NCBI GenBank assembly: GCA_005502925.1
Contig: SCPD01000012.1
Location: 124,001-188,000 of the forward strand
Reading direction: 5' to 3'
DNA length: 64,000 nucleotides
Source of the DNA: Rhizobiales bacterium Y(2018)
GTDB taxonomy: Bacteria > Pseudomonadota > Alphaproteobacteria > Rhizobiales > Aestuariivirgaceae
In this document: piece after piece, positions 50,600 through 59,573 of the stretch
Numbering within the stretch: the stretch's first letter is position 1
Layout: each line of letters begins with the position of its first letter
Position numbers and translations under genes: made by a program
The notes under the pieces: model-generated
What the model was told of the DNA's origin: nothing
Databases searched by the model: none
What the model saw: only the letters and a program-made list of their open reading frames with translations

Positions 50600-52378
50600 A
50601 TGGCTGGCCGAAGCGATGAGCAAATGACAGGCGCCGAGATCATTTTGAAGGCGCTGGCGGATCAAGGGGTCGAACATATATTCGGCTATCCGGGGGGCGC
50701 CGTCCTCCCGATCTATGACGAGATTTTCCAGCAGGAGAAGGTGAAGCACATATTGGTGCGCCACGAGCAGGGCGCCACCCATGCGGCGGAAGGTTATGCC
50801 CGTTCCACCGGCAAGCCCGGCGTCGTCCTCGTCACCTCCGGCCCCGGCGCCACCAATGCGGTCACCGGTCTCACCGATGCGCTCATGGATTCGATCCCGA
50901 TGGTCTGCATCACCGGTCAGGTGCCGACCCATCTCATCGGCAATGACGCCTTCCAGGAATGCGACACGGTCGGCATTACGAGGCCCTGCACCAAACACAA
51001 TTATCTGGTGAAGAACGTCAACGACCTGGCGCGCATTCTGCACGAGGCCTTCTATGTCGCGACCAATGGCCGTCCGGGCCCGGTCGTCGTCGACGTGCCG
51101 AAAGACGTCCAGTTCGCCAAGGGCACCTATGTCGGTCCCGGGAATATCCAGCACAAGACCTATCGCCCGAAGGTGAAGCCCGACCAGAACGCGGTGCGCG
51201 CCGCGATCGACTTGATCGCCAGCGCCAAGCGGCCGATCTTCTATACCGGCGGCGGCGTCATCAATTCGGGCCCGGCGGCCTCGAAGCTGTTGCGCGAATT
51301 CGTCAAGATAACCGGCTTCCCGGTCACCTCGACCTTGATGGGCCTCGGCGCTTTCCCGGCCTCCGACAAGCACTGGCTCGGCATGCTCGGCATGCACGGC
51401 ACCTACGAAGCCAATATGGCCATGCATGGCTGCGACGTGATGATCAATATCGGGGCGCGCTTCGATGACCGCATCACCGGCCGCGTCGATGCCTTCTCAC
51501 CCCATTCGCGCAAGATCCATGTCGATATCGATCCCTCGTCGGTCAACAAGAATGTCCGCGTCGATCTGCCCGTCATCGGCGACTGCGCCCATGTGCTGGA
51601 AGATTTCATCCGCGTGTGGAAGGCCCGGCAGCATCAGGTCGACAAGCCGGCGCTGGCCCAGTGGTGGAAACAGATCGATCAGTGGCGTTCGCGCGACAGC
51701 CTCAAATACAAGGCGCGCAAGGATGTCATCATGCCGCAATATGCGATCGAGCGGCTCTATGTGCTGACCCGTGACAAGGATGTCTATATCACCACCGAGG
51801 TCGGCCAGCATCAGATGTGGGCGGCGCAGTTCTTCAAGTTCGAGGAGCCGAACCGCTGGATGACCTCGGGCGGCCTCGGCACGATGGGTTATGGCCTTCC
51901 CGCCACGATTGGCGTGCAGATGGCGCATCCGAAGAGCCTCGTCATCGACATCGCCGGCGATGCCTCGGTGCTGATGACGATGCAGGAGATTTCAACTGCG
52001 GTGCAGTACCGCCTGCCGGTCAAGATCTTCATTCTCAACAACCAGTATATGGGCATGGTGCGCCAGTGGCAGCAGCTGCTGCATGGCAACCGCCTGTCGG
52101 AAAGCTATTCGGAAGCTTTGCCGGATTTCGTCAAGCTGGCGGAAGCCTATGGCGCGGTCGGCATGCGGGCCGAGAAGCCGTCCGAGCTCGATAGCGCGAT
52201 CAAGGCGATGATCGAGGTCGACCGGCCGGTGATCTTCGACTGCCGCGTCGCGAGCCTCGCCAATTGTTTCCCGATGATACCCTCGGGTAAGGCGCATAAC
52301 GAGATGCTGCTCGGCGAAGATGTGCCCGACGATGAGATCGAAAAGGCGATCGGCGCCGAAGGCAAGGTCCTGGTCTGA
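50600..52378 (+). CDS. ilvB: Acetolactate synthase, large (catalytic) subunit
   Basis: 592 residues. This thiamine-diphosphate enzyme makes acetolactate or acetohydroxybutyrate, the first common step to Val, Leu and Ile. The N-terminal PYR domain has the TPP Glu in VRHEQGATHAAEGYA; the central FAD domain has IGARFDDRITGR; the C-terminal TPP motif is GDASVLMTMQEISTA...LNNQYMGM. It is often annotated ilvI (isozyme III) in alphaproteobacteria. SD GAGGAAGGAAGAGGA precedes the ATG. It is followed five bases later by the small subunit, and controlled by the attenuator upstream. Confidence 0.97.
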   Translation: MAGRSDEQMTGAEIILKALADQGVEHIFGYPGGAVLPIYDEIFQQEKVKHILVRHEQGATHAAEGYARSTGKPGVVLVTSGPGATNAVTGLTDALMDSIPMVCITGQVPTHLIGNDAFQECDTVGITRPCTKHNYLVKNVNDLARILHEAFYVATNGRPGPVVVDVPKDVQFAKGTYVGPGNIQHKTYRPKVKPDQNAVRAAIDLIASAKRPIFYTGGGVINSGPAASKLLREFVKITGFPVTSTLMGLGAFPASDKHWLGMLGMHGTYEANMAMHGCDVMINIGARFDDRITGRVDAFSPHSRKIHVDIDPSSVNKNVRVDLPVIGDCAHVLEDFIRVWKARQHQVDKPALAQWWKQIDQWRSRDSLKYKARKDVIMPQYAIERLYVLTRDKDVYITTEVGQHQMWAAQFFKFEEPNRWMTSGGLGTMGYGLPATIGVQMAHPKSLVIDIAGDASVLMTMQEISTAVQYRLPVKIFILNNQYMGMVRQWQQLLHGNRLSESYSEALPDFVKLAEAYGAVGMRAEKPSELDSAIKAMIEVDRPVIFDCRVASLANCFPMIPSGKAHNEMLLGEDVPDDEIEKAIGAEGKVLV

Positions 52379-52383
52379 GGAGA

Positions 52384-52947
52384 ATGAACATGAACATGCA
52401 AGCTCAACCGGCCTCGGCCTACTTCCTCGATGATCGCAAGCGCGCGGTCGAAACACATACGCTGTGCGTCGTGGTCGACAACGAGCCGGGCGTCCTCGCC
52501 CGCGTCATCGGCCTGTTCTCGGGCCGCGGCTACAATATCGACTCGCTCACTGTTTCCGAGACCGAGCATGATGCGCATGTCTCGCGCATCACCATCGTGA
52601 CCTCGGGCACCAGCAATGTGATCGAGCAGATCAAGGCGCAGCTCGAGCGCATGGTGCCGGTGCACTCGGTCGCCGACCTCACCGTGCAGGGCAACGCCAT
52701 CGAGCGCGAATTGGCGCTCATCAAGGTGGCGGGCAAGGGCGAGAAGCGCATGGAAGCGCTCCGGCTCGCCGATGCCTTCCGCGCCCATGTGATCGATGCG
52801 ACGACGGAAAGCTTCGTTTTCGAGCTTACCGGCAAGACCAGCAAGGTCGATCAGTTCATTTCGCTGATGCAGCCCTTGGGCCTCGTCGAAGTGTCGCGCA
52901 CCGGCATTGCCGCCATTTCGCGTGGCCACGAGGCCATGAAGATCTGA
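52384..52947 (+). CDS. ilvN: Acetolactate synthase, small (regulatory) subunit
   Basis: 187 residues, the ilvH length class. An ACT domain, THTLCVVVDNEPGVLARVIGLFSGRGYNIDSL, is followed by the small-subunit C-terminal domain (RELALIKVAGKG, then IMQPLGLVEVSRTG-like end). It confers valine feedback inhibition on the large subunit. It starts five bases after the large-subunit stop, with GAGGAG as SD. A strong hairpin terminator follows. Confidence 0.96.
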   Translation: MNMNMQAQPASAYFLDDRKRAVETHTLCVVVDNEPGVLARVIGLFSGRGYNIDSLTVSETEHDAHVSRITIVTSGTSNVIEQIKAQLERMVPVHSVADLTVQGNAIERELALIKVAGKGEKRMEALRLADAFRAHVIDATTESFVFELTGKTSKVDQFISLMQPLGLVEVSRTGIAAISRGHEAMKI

Positions 52948-52952
52948 CGAAT

Positions 52953-52987
52953 AGGGCCGCAAGAGCGGGTGCTCTTGCGGCCCTTTT
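52953..52987. terminator. Intrinsic terminator between the ilv genes and the convergent polyamine operon
   Basis: A perfect 14-pair stem AGGGCCGCAAGAGC / GCTCTTGCGGCCCT with loop GGGT, then TTT on the plus strand. It lies six bases after the small-subunit stop and nine bases before the stop of the convergent binding-protein gene, so it may serve both. Confidence 0.85.
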
Positions 52988-52995
52988 GCCTCACC

Positions 52996-54036
52996 TCATT
53001 TGAGGATGTTGGTCCAGACCTTGTCGATCAGCTTCTGGGATGGGGCATCGCAGGCCCAGGAGAAGACGATCTTGACGTCGGCCGGCGCGTTGATCTCGGG
53101 GGCCGTGCGCATCTCCTCATTGAGACCTTTTTCCATGCCCTTGATGCCGGCGGCATAGCCGGTGAAGTTCGCCTGCAGCGCCATGTTTTCCGGCGCCATC
53201 ATGAAATTGATGAATTTCTTGGCGTTCTCGACATTGCCGGCGGTGGCCGGGATCATCATGTTGTCCATCCAGCCGATGACGCCTTCCTTCGGATAGGCAT
53301 AGGTGACAACCTTGGCCGATTTCGCGCCCTCGGTGCGGCCCTTGAGGGCGTAACCGTTCCACTGCGTGCTGATCACGCTGTCGCCGTTGATCAGGCGATC
53401 ATTCATGCCTTCCGAGCTGTAGGTGTTGACGGCGGGTTTCTGCGCGAGCAGCAGGTCCTGGACCTTCTGCATCTGGGCGGGATCGGGGTTGCAGAATTTC
53501 TGGCCGAGATAGAGATGCGCCAGATTGACGACTTCCTCCGGTGTCTTGAAGACGCTCACGCGGCCCGCCGCCTTGTCGCCCGGCGTGAAGAACTCACCCA
53601 GTGATTCTAGCTTCTTGCCATAGAGGTCCTCGCGATAGGCGACCGAGGTGGTGCCCCAGTGGAAGGGCGCGGTGTATTCCTGGCTCTTGTCCCAGTCGGG
53701 ATTCTTCCAGCGGTCCTCGACATTGGCGAAGTTGGGCATGGCTTTCGCGTCGTATTTCTGGACCAGCTTCTCATCGATCAGGATGGGCACGAAATTATGC
53801 GAGGGGATGATGACGTCATAGCCGGTGGCGCCGGCCTTCAGCTTGGCGAGCAGGGTCTCGTTCGAGTCATAGGTGTCGATGGTGACCTTGATCCCGGTTT
53901 CGGCCTCGAATTTCTTGATCGCTTCGGGCGAGGTATAGTCCGTCCAGTTGTAGAGAAAGAGCTTCTCCTCCGACCAGGCAGTAGTCGGTGAAAGGGCCAG
54001 CAGGCCCGCGACCGCGGATGCGACGAGCAATCTCAT
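52996..54036 (-). CDS. Polyamine-type ABC transporter substrate-binding protein (PotD/PotF family)
   Basis: 346 residues. A signal peptide (MRLLVASAVAGLLAL...WSEE) leads into a periplasmic binding protein starting KLFLYNWTDYTSPEAIKKFEAETGIKV, the strong PotD/PotF signature, with GYDVIIPSHNFVPILI and YTAPFHWGTTSVAY following. It captures putrescine or spermidine for the membrane components encoded just upstream. It is the last gene of the operon, the reverse of the usual first or second place. The precise ligand cannot be fixed by reading. Confidence 0.93.
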   Translation of the reverse strand: MRLLVASAVAGLLALSPTTAWSEEKLFLYNWTDYTSPEAIKKFEAETGIKVTIDTYDSNETLLAKLKAGATGYDVIIPSHNFVPILIDEKLVQKYDAKAMPNFANVEDRWKNPDWDKSQEYTAPFHWGTTSVAYREDLYGKKLESLGEFFTPGDKAAGRVSVFKTPEEVVNLAHLYLGQKFCNPDPAQMQKVQDLLLAQKPAVNTYSSEGMNDRLINGDSVISTQWNGYALKGRTEGAKSAKVVTYAYPKEGVIGWMDNMMIPATAGNVENAKKFINFMMAPENMALQANFTGYAAGIKGMEKGLNEEMRTAPEINAPADVKIVFSWACDAPSQKLIDKVWTNILK

Positions 54037-54064
54037 TGGTTTCCTCCTTCAATTATTTTCGTTT

Positions 54065-54868
54065 CTAGGCAGTGGCGGCAGCACGGTTGCGGGTGACGAG
54101 CCAGTAAAGCGTCACCAGCAGGACGGAAGCCAAAAGCAGCAGCGATGAAACGGCATTGACCTCGGGCGTCACGCCCTGTCGGATCATGCTGTAGATGTAG
54201 ACGGGCAGAGTGGTTGAGCCGGCGCCCGCCACCATCATGGTGATGATGAAGTCGTCGAGCGAGATGACGAAGCTCAGCATGGCGCCGGCGAGGATGCCCG
54301 GCATCAGAATGGGCAGCGTGACATACCGGAATGTTGCCCAGTCGCTGCCATAGAGGTCGGCGGAAGCCTGCTCGAGCGTCGTGTCCATGCCTTCGAGGCG
54401 TGCGCGGATCGGCATGAAGGCGAAGGGGATACAAAAAGTGACATGGGCGATGATCACATTGCCGAGGCCGAGCGACAGGCCGGTGCCGGCGAAGACGATC
54501 AGCATGGCGACGGCAGTGACGATCTCGGGCACCATTAAAGGCAGCGAGATCATGGTGAGACTCGCGCCACGCCCGCGAAACGGTCCGCCGCGCGTCATCA
54601 CCAGCGCGGCCAGCGTGGCGATTACCGTCGCGAGAGCGGTCGCGACCGTCGCCACGATCAGCGAATTGAGCGCGGCGCGCTGGATGTCGGCGTTGCCGAA
54701 GGCCTTGGCATACCAGTTGAGGCCGAAGCCCGACCAGACCATCACCAGCGAGCCGGAATTGAAGGAATAGAGGATGAGGATGATGATCGGCAGGTAGAGG
54801 AAGGCCATGAAGCCATAGGCCGTGGATCTGAGCCCTCTCACTTCGCCGACATTGCGGAACTCAGGCAT
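54065..54868 (-). CDS. ABC transporter permease (PotC/PotI family)
   Basis: 267 residues with about six transmembrane helices. The start GFMAFLYLPIIILILYSFNSGS and the EAA loop EASADLYGSDWATFRYVTLP are typical of PotC/PotI. The ATG at 54868 is used, overlapping the end of the partner permease gene by eight bases; a longer open frame upstream lies within that gene. It forms the channel with the PotB-like subunit. Confidence 0.93.
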   Translation of the reverse strand: MPEFRNVGEVRGLRSTAYGFMAFLYLPIIILILYSFNSGSLVMVWSGFGLNWYAKAFGNADIQRAALNSLIVATVATALATVIATLAALVMTRGGPFRGRGASLTMISLPLMVPEIVTAVAMLIVFAGTGLSLGLGNVIIAHVTFCIPFAFMPIRARLEGMDTTLEQASADLYGSDWATFRYVTLPILMPGILAGAMLSFVISLDDFIITMMVAGAGSTTLPVYIYSMIRQGVTPEVNAVSSLLLLASVLLVTLYWLVTRNRAAATA

Positions 54869-55778
54869 GGGCGAGAGCTCCCGATTGGGCACCGGCGCGG
54901 CGGGCGGCCTGCGCATACCAGAGGAGGCAAAGGACGACGAAAGTGAGGAGGATCATCGCCACGGCGGCGCCGAAGGGCCAGTTGCGCGCGGTCGCGAACT
55001 GGAACTGCACCAGGCTGCCGAGCATCAGCTTCTTGCCGCCGCCAAGCAGGTCGGGCTGAATGAAGGCGCCGAGGCAGGGAATGAAGACGAGGATGGAGCC
55101 GGCGACGATGCCAGGCTTCGCTAGTGGGATGATCACCCGCCGGAAGGTCTCGAAGGTCGAGGAATAAAGATCGGCGGAGGCCTCGACGAGACGGAAGTCG
55201 AGCTTCTCGAGGCTCGCATAGATCGGCAGCACCATGATCGGGATGAAGGCGTAGATGAGGCCGATGACGATGGCGAAGTCGCTATACATGAGACCTAGCG
55301 TGTCGTCGGCGCCGAGGAGCCCCAGCCACCGGAAAGGCAGTTCGATCGTGCCATTGCGGCCGAGAATGATGATCCAGGCAAAAGTGCGCACCAGCTGGTT
55401 GGTCCAGAACGGAATGGTGATCAGATAGATCCAGATATTGCGGAGCCTCGCGGGCTGACGGGCGATGAAATAGGCGATCGGAAAGCCGACGATCAGGCAT
55501 AGGATGGTGGCCAGAACCGCGAGGCCGAGCGAGCGCAGGATGATGATGAGATAACCCGACTGGAAAACGAGATTGTCGGCCAGGTCGCGCTCGAACAGGA
55601 ACTGCACATAGGCTTCGGGTGAGAAACGCCAGACGACACCGCCAAAGGGATTGGCCTCGAGGAACGAATAGAGCGCCATGATGGCGACCGGCACCAGCAT
55701 GAAGAGACCTATGACAACGAGGGCCGGCAGGAGGCCAAGAAGCCTGCGCAACGCCGGTGTTCTCGCTGACGCGATCAT
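54861..55778 (-). CDS. ABC transporter permease (PotB/PotH family)
   Basis: 305 residues with about six helices. LLPALVVIGLFMLVPVAIMALYSF starts the first helix, followed by a long loop that contains FGGVVWRFSPEAY. The EAA loop is EASADLYSSTFETFRRVIIPL. This is the PotB/PotH partner. Its start overlaps the potA-like stop (ATGA), so the complex is translationally coupled. Confidence 0.93.
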   Translation of the reverse strand: MIASARTPALRRLLGLLPALVVIGLFMLVPVAIMALYSFLEANPFGGVVWRFSPEAYVQFLFERDLADNLVFQSGYLIIILRSLGLAVLATILCLIVGFPIAYFIARQPARLRNIWIYLITIPFWTNQLVRTFAWIIILGRNGTIELPFRWLGLLGADDTLGLMYSDFAIVIGLIYAFIPIMVLPIYASLEKLDFRLVEASADLYSSTFETFRRVIIPLAKPGIVAGSILVFIPCLGAFIQPDLLGGGKKLMLGSLVQFQFATARNWPFGAAVAMILLTFVVLCLLWYAQAARRAGAQSGALAHA

Positions 55779-56914
55779 GCGACCAGCATCCGCAAGGCGT
55801 CGGCGCCGATGACGAGCGAGACGCGATCCCCGGTCTTGTAGGGTGTGCCGCCATCGTCCCGGTTGCGGCCGGCCACTATCAGGGGAGAGTCCTCGCCGAT
55901 ATCGACCTGATAGAAGATGGACTGGCCGAGATATTCCATTGTCTGGATCATGCCCGCCAAGCCGGCATCGCCAGGGGCTTCTATCCGCACTTTTTCCGGA
56001 CGCAGGAACAAGGTCACCTTGTCACCGGGTTTGCCGCCCGGCGCCGCTGCGAGGGTGAAGGAGAGGCCGCGGACGGAACGACACTTGGCCATGCCGCCTG
56101 TGATGCCGTCGATCTGGGCCACGATAAAATTCGCGTCGCCGATGAAGGAGGCGACGAAGCGGTTGGCGGGATATTCGTAGATCTCTGTCGGTGTGCCGAT
56201 CTGCTGGACCTCGCCCTCCGACATCACGGCGATGCGGTCGCTCATCGACAAGGCTTCTTCCTGGTCATGGGTGACGAAGACGAAGGTGATGCCGGTGGCG
56301 CGCTGAAGCTGCTTGAGCTCGGCGCGCATCGCCTGCCGGAGCTTCAGGTCGAGGGCGGAAAGCGGCTCATCGAGGAGGAGCACCTTGGGGTGAGGCGCCA
56401 AGGCGCGGGCAAGGGCGACGCGCTGCTGCTGGCCGCCCGACAATTGCGCCGGGCGGCGCTCGGCGAATTTCTCCATCTTGACCAGCTGGAGCATGCGGGC
56501 GACCGTTTCGGCGATCTCCTTGACCGGCCGGCCAAGGCGCTGCGGCCCATAGGCCACATTCTCGGCCACCGTCATATGCGGGAACAGCGCATAATGCTGG
56601 AAGACGGTGTTGACCGAGCGCCGGTTCGCCGGCAGCCCGGCGATGTTCTCGCCATAGAGCGACACGGCGCCTTCGCTGACCGCCTCGAAACCCGCGAGGA
56701 TGCGTAAAAGTGTGGTCTTGCCGCAGCCTGACGGCCCAAGCAAGGTGAAGAACTCGTTGTCGCGAATGGCGAGCGATACGTCCTTCAGCGCCACGACAGC
56801 GGCCGGGCCGTGGCCGAAGCGCTTGACGACGCCCGCGACATCGATCGCCGTCTTGCGCTCCATCGTCGGGTCAGGGCTCATCGCCTCAGCAAAATCCCGC
56901 TGCCGGTGCAGCAT
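55775..56914 (-). CDS. potA: Polyamine ABC transporter ATP-binding protein (PotA/PotG family)
   Basis: 379 residues. Walker A LLGPSGCGKTTLLRILAGF, signature LSGGQQQRVALARALA, Walker B VLLLDEPLSALD and the switch His in VFVTHDQEEALSMSD are all present, followed by a TOBE domain (EVQQIGTPTEIYEYPANRFVA onward). It powers the uptake system. The ATG at 56914 overlaps the aminotransferase stop (TGATG); the ATG at 56881 is a shorter alternative that would remove eleven residues without family character. Confidence 0.93.
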   Translation of the reverse strand: MLHRQRDFAEAMSPDPTMERKTAIDVAGVVKRFGHGPAAVVALKDVSLAIRDNEFFTLLGPSGCGKTTLLRILAGFEAVSEGAVSLYGENIAGLPANRRSVNTVFQHYALFPHMTVAENVAYGPQRLGRPVKEIAETVARMLQLVKMEKFAERRPAQLSGGQQQRVALARALAPHPKVLLLDEPLSALDLKLRQAMRAELKQLQRATGITFVFVTHDQEEALSMSDRIAVMSEGEVQQIGTPTEIYEYPANRFVASFIGDANFIVAQIDGITGGMAKCRSVRGLSFTLAAAPGGKPGDKVTLFLRPEKVRIEAPGDAGLAGMIQTMEYLGQSIFYQVDIGEDSPLIVAGRNRDDGGTPYKTGDRVSLVIGADALRMLVA

Positions 56915-58302
56915 CAGAGGAATCCATCCTTCTTGAGATCATCCATCGTGGCCTTGATGCTCTGGCGCAGGATCGCGCCGATCTCCTCGATCTGTTCGAT
57001 TTCGAGAGTGAGCGGCGGCGACAGGATGTTGAGCTGGCCGAGTGGGCGCACGATGAGGCCGCGCTTCTGGCAGTTCTGGGCGATGCGCTTGCCGACATTC
57101 GCCTCCGCCGGCAGCAGCGCCTTGGTCTTCTTGTCGGCGACACTTTCGATGCACATCATGAAATGGCTGCCGCGCACCTCGCCGACCAGATCGAGGTCCT
57201 CGAGCTTGTGCAGCGTCTTCTCGAAAATCGGGCCGGTCTTGCGCACGCGCTCGCAGATCTTCTCGCGCTCGATGATCTCGATGTTCTTGAGACCGGCGGC
57301 GCAGGCGGCGGGATGGCAGCTATAGGTGAAGCCATGGAAGAAGGCGGCGCCCGGACGGCTGATGACCTCGAAGATCTCGTCCGAGACGATGGTGGCGGAA
57401 AGCGGCTGATAGCCGGACGATATGCCCTTCGCGCTGGCGATGATGTCCGGCTCGATGCCGAATTTGTCGAAGGACGCGAACATATGGCCAAGGCGGCCGA
57501 AAGCGGTAACGACCTCGTCGGAAATGTAGAAGATCCCGTATTTGCGGCAGAGGTCGAAGGTGCGCTTGTGATAACCCTCGGGCGGCACGATCACGCCACC
57601 GGCCCCCATGATCGGCTCGGCGATGAAGGCCGCGACATTGTCGGGGCCGAGCTTGAGGATCGCGTCCTCCATCTCCTGGACGAGGAAATCAAGGAAGCCT
57701 TCTTCGCTGACGCCTTCGGGACGGCGATAGCTGTGCGGGGCAGAGAGGTAGTGGACGAGATCGGTGGCGCCGTCCCAGCCCGCCTGATAGATCGGGCCGG
57801 TCAGCGCGATGGTGAGATGCGTGCTGCCGTGATAGGCGTTCTGGCGCGACAGGATCTTCTTGCGATAGGGCTTGCCGATCCGGTTGAAATAATGGTGGAC
57901 GAGGCGCACGGCCGAGTCATTGGCCACCGATCCACCGGTGCCGAAAAAGACGTGGTTCAGCTTGCCGGGCGCCAGCTCGGCGAGCTTGGCGGCGAGCGCC
58001 GAAGCCGGCTTGTTGGTCAGGTTGTTGAAGGCGGAATAGAAGGGCAGCTCGCGCAGCTGCTTGACGATCGCCTCGATGATCTCCTCGCGGCCATAACCGA
58101 CATTCACGCACCACAGGCCGCCGATGCCGTCATAGAAGCGGTTGCCCTCGGCATCCATGACATGGACGCCGTCGGAGCCCGCCATCACCGTGCAGCCTTC
58201 TTCCTTATTGGCGGCGAGGCTCGAAAAGGGATGGATGAGATGGGCCCGGTCCTGTTCCCAGGCTTCCTGAGCGGATTTCTCGAAATTGGTGGTCAAGGTC
58301 AT
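56914..58302 (-). CDS. Class III aminotransferase, probable putrescine (omega-amino) aminotransferase
   Basis: 462 residues. A PLP enzyme with the fold-type I class III signature FYISDEVVTAFGRLGHMF and the catalytic Lys in IIASAKGISSGY. GLWCVNVGYGREEIIEAIVKQL and AYHGSTHLTIALTG match the SpuC/omega-transaminase group that deaminates putrescine or other diamines to pyruvate. Context supports this: it is first in an operon with a polyamine-type importer. The ATG at 58302 with AGGTGA eight bases upstream is preferred over the GTG at 58314. Pyruvate:beta-alanine-type transamination is the main alternative. Confidence 0.9.
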   Translation of the reverse strand: MTLTTNFEKSAQEAWEQDRAHLIHPFSSLAANKEEGCTVMAGSDGVHVMDAEGNRFYDGIGGLWCVNVGYGREEIIEAIVKQLRELPFYSAFNNLTNKPASALAAKLAELAPGKLNHVFFGTGGSVANDSAVRLVHHYFNRIGKPYRKKILSRQNAYHGSTHLTIALTGPIYQAGWDGATDLVHYLSAPHSYRRPEGVSEEGFLDFLVQEMEDAILKLGPDNVAAFIAEPIMGAGGVIVPPEGYHKRTFDLCRKYGIFYISDEVVTAFGRLGHMFASFDKFGIEPDIIASAKGISSGYQPLSATIVSDEIFEVISRPGAAFFHGFTYSCHPAACAAGLKNIEIIEREKICERVRKTGPIFEKTLHKLEDLDLVGEVRGSHFMMCIESVADKKTKALLPAEANVGKRIAQNCQKRGLIVRPLGQLNILSPPLTLEIEQIEEIGAILRQSIKATMDDLKKDGFL

Positions 58303-58383
58303 TGCGGGCTTCACCTGATCGTTACGCCGTTCCCTGGCAGATGGACTGGCGATGAGGTCTAGGGCATGCTCTCCGGCGGCTTG

Positions 58384-58402
58384 AATCCCCCTTTTGGGGT
58401 AA
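58384..58402. promoter_or_regulatory. Palindrome in the divergent region, candidate operator
   Basis: AATCCCC-CTTTT-GGGGTA is a near-perfect inverted repeat, a few bases before the SD of the LuxR-type gene and between it and the polyamine operon. Position and symmetry suit an operator for the regulator. No terminator T-run follows. Confidence 0.4.
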
Positions 58403-58424
58403 CGGAGCCGGGAGGAGGGTGCGG

Positions 58425-59471
58425 ATGGGCAAGCTCGGGATCAGCGACGCGGGGGCGGCGGCCCTGGCGCTCGGCCAGATTGCCGGGGCATTGGGGACGC
58501 CCCGATTTCATCGCGGCATCCTCGATGTCGTGCGCGAGGTGTTTCCGAGCGACTTCGCTCAAGTCTATCAAATCGAACGTGACGGCCGGGCCGTGTGCAT
58601 CGATCCGTGCGACACGCCGGAGATTCACTGCAAGTCCTATGTGCGCGAGTTCAGCCGCTACTGTCCGCTGTCGCGCCACTGGCAGAACACCGGCCGGCCC
58701 GGCATCGTGACCATGAATGAGGTGCGCGAGCGCGACTATGATTTCGGCAATTACTTCGCCGAGTTCTACGATCCGATCGGCCTTGTCGATGAGATCGGTG
58801 TTCTGTTGCCGTCACCGGGGCGGCGCACGGTGGCGCTGTTCATGGAAAGATCGATGCGCTTCTCGGACGAGGCGCCCGATGTGCTGCGCCGGCTCTATGC
58901 CGGCATCGCCAGGCTCCACCGCACCAACAATCAGCTGCTGTTCCGGGGCGCGGTGACACGCACGGCGCGCGGCTTCCAGCCCAATGCGGTGTGCATCTTC
59001 GACCGGGCCGGCGAAACCGTGTTCGCCAATCGCGAATGGCGCCAGGCCTGCCGGCGTGACAACGCGCTGGACGCCCAGACGAGAGCCGCCTTTGCAGAGG
59101 GCAGCCGCAGCCTCGATATCGATGGCGGAACGCTGTTCACCAGCCGGCTCGACGAATGGTTCCCGATTGCGCCCGGCGGGCGGCTCTGTGTGCTGAGCTA
59201 TTCGAGCCTCAGGAGCAGCTTGCCGGCTTTGAAGGCCTCGTTCCTGGCGGGTTATGTCAGCAAGCGCGAGCACGAGATCATCTGCTCCATTCTTGAAGGC
59301 TATCCGACCAAGGCGATCGCCGAGCGCGTCGGCTGCGCGCCGCAGACCGTCAAGGCGCATAAGAAGCGGATCTATCGCAGGCTCGACATCACTACGGAGC
59401 GGGAAATATTCCTCATGTTCCTCGACCATCTGCAGGGCCGCAGCCCTGTGCTGGAAGAGATCGAGGAATGA
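58425..59471 (+). CDS. LuxR-type helix-turn-helix regulator, probably of the polyamine operon
   Basis: 348 residues. The C-terminal 65 residues form a LuxR-type DNA-binding domain (VSKREHEIICSILEGYPTKAIAERVGCAPQTVKAHKKRIYRRLDI). The N-terminal 280 residues resemble a GAF-like sensor (ALALGQIAGALGTPRFHRGILDVVREVF) but lack a response-regulator phosphorylation site. A strong SD (GGAGGA) lies eight bases before the ATG. It is divergent from the aminotransferase-pot operon across 120 bases and is the natural candidate regulator. The ligand may be a polyamine (inference). Confidence 0.88.
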   Translation: MGKLGISDAGAAALALGQIAGALGTPRFHRGILDVVREVFPSDFAQVYQIERDGRAVCIDPCDTPEIHCKSYVREFSRYCPLSRHWQNTGRPGIVTMNEVRERDYDFGNYFAEFYDPIGLVDEIGVLLPSPGRRTVALFMERSMRFSDEAPDVLRRLYAGIARLHRTNNQLLFRGAVTRTARGFQPNAVCIFDRAGETVFANREWRQACRRDNALDAQTRAAFAEGSRSLDIDGGTLFTSRLDEWFPIAPGGRLCVLSYSSLRSSLPALKASFLAGYVSKREHEIICSILEGYPTKAIAERVGCAPQTVKAHKKRIYRRLDITTEREIFLMFLDHLQGRSPVLEEIEE

Positions 59472-59498
59472 CTATTCCAAAAGTGGTCTGAGAAAATC

Positions 59499-59521
59499 GC
59501 CCAAAAGCGGACATTTTGGGC
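59499..59521. promoter_or_regulatory. Inverted repeat between the LuxR-type gene and pdxJ
   Basis: GCCCAAAA (59499-59506) and TTTTGGGC (59514-59521) are perfect eight-base arms around GCGGACA. A related CCAAAAGTGG lies just upstream at 59478. It may be a weak terminator of the regulator gene or an operator; no T-run follows beyond the stem. Confidence 0.4.
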
Positions 59522-59573
59522 TGTCCACTCGGTTGATAACTTCACGGCTCTCTTCGATCAGCCGAGGTGTGAC

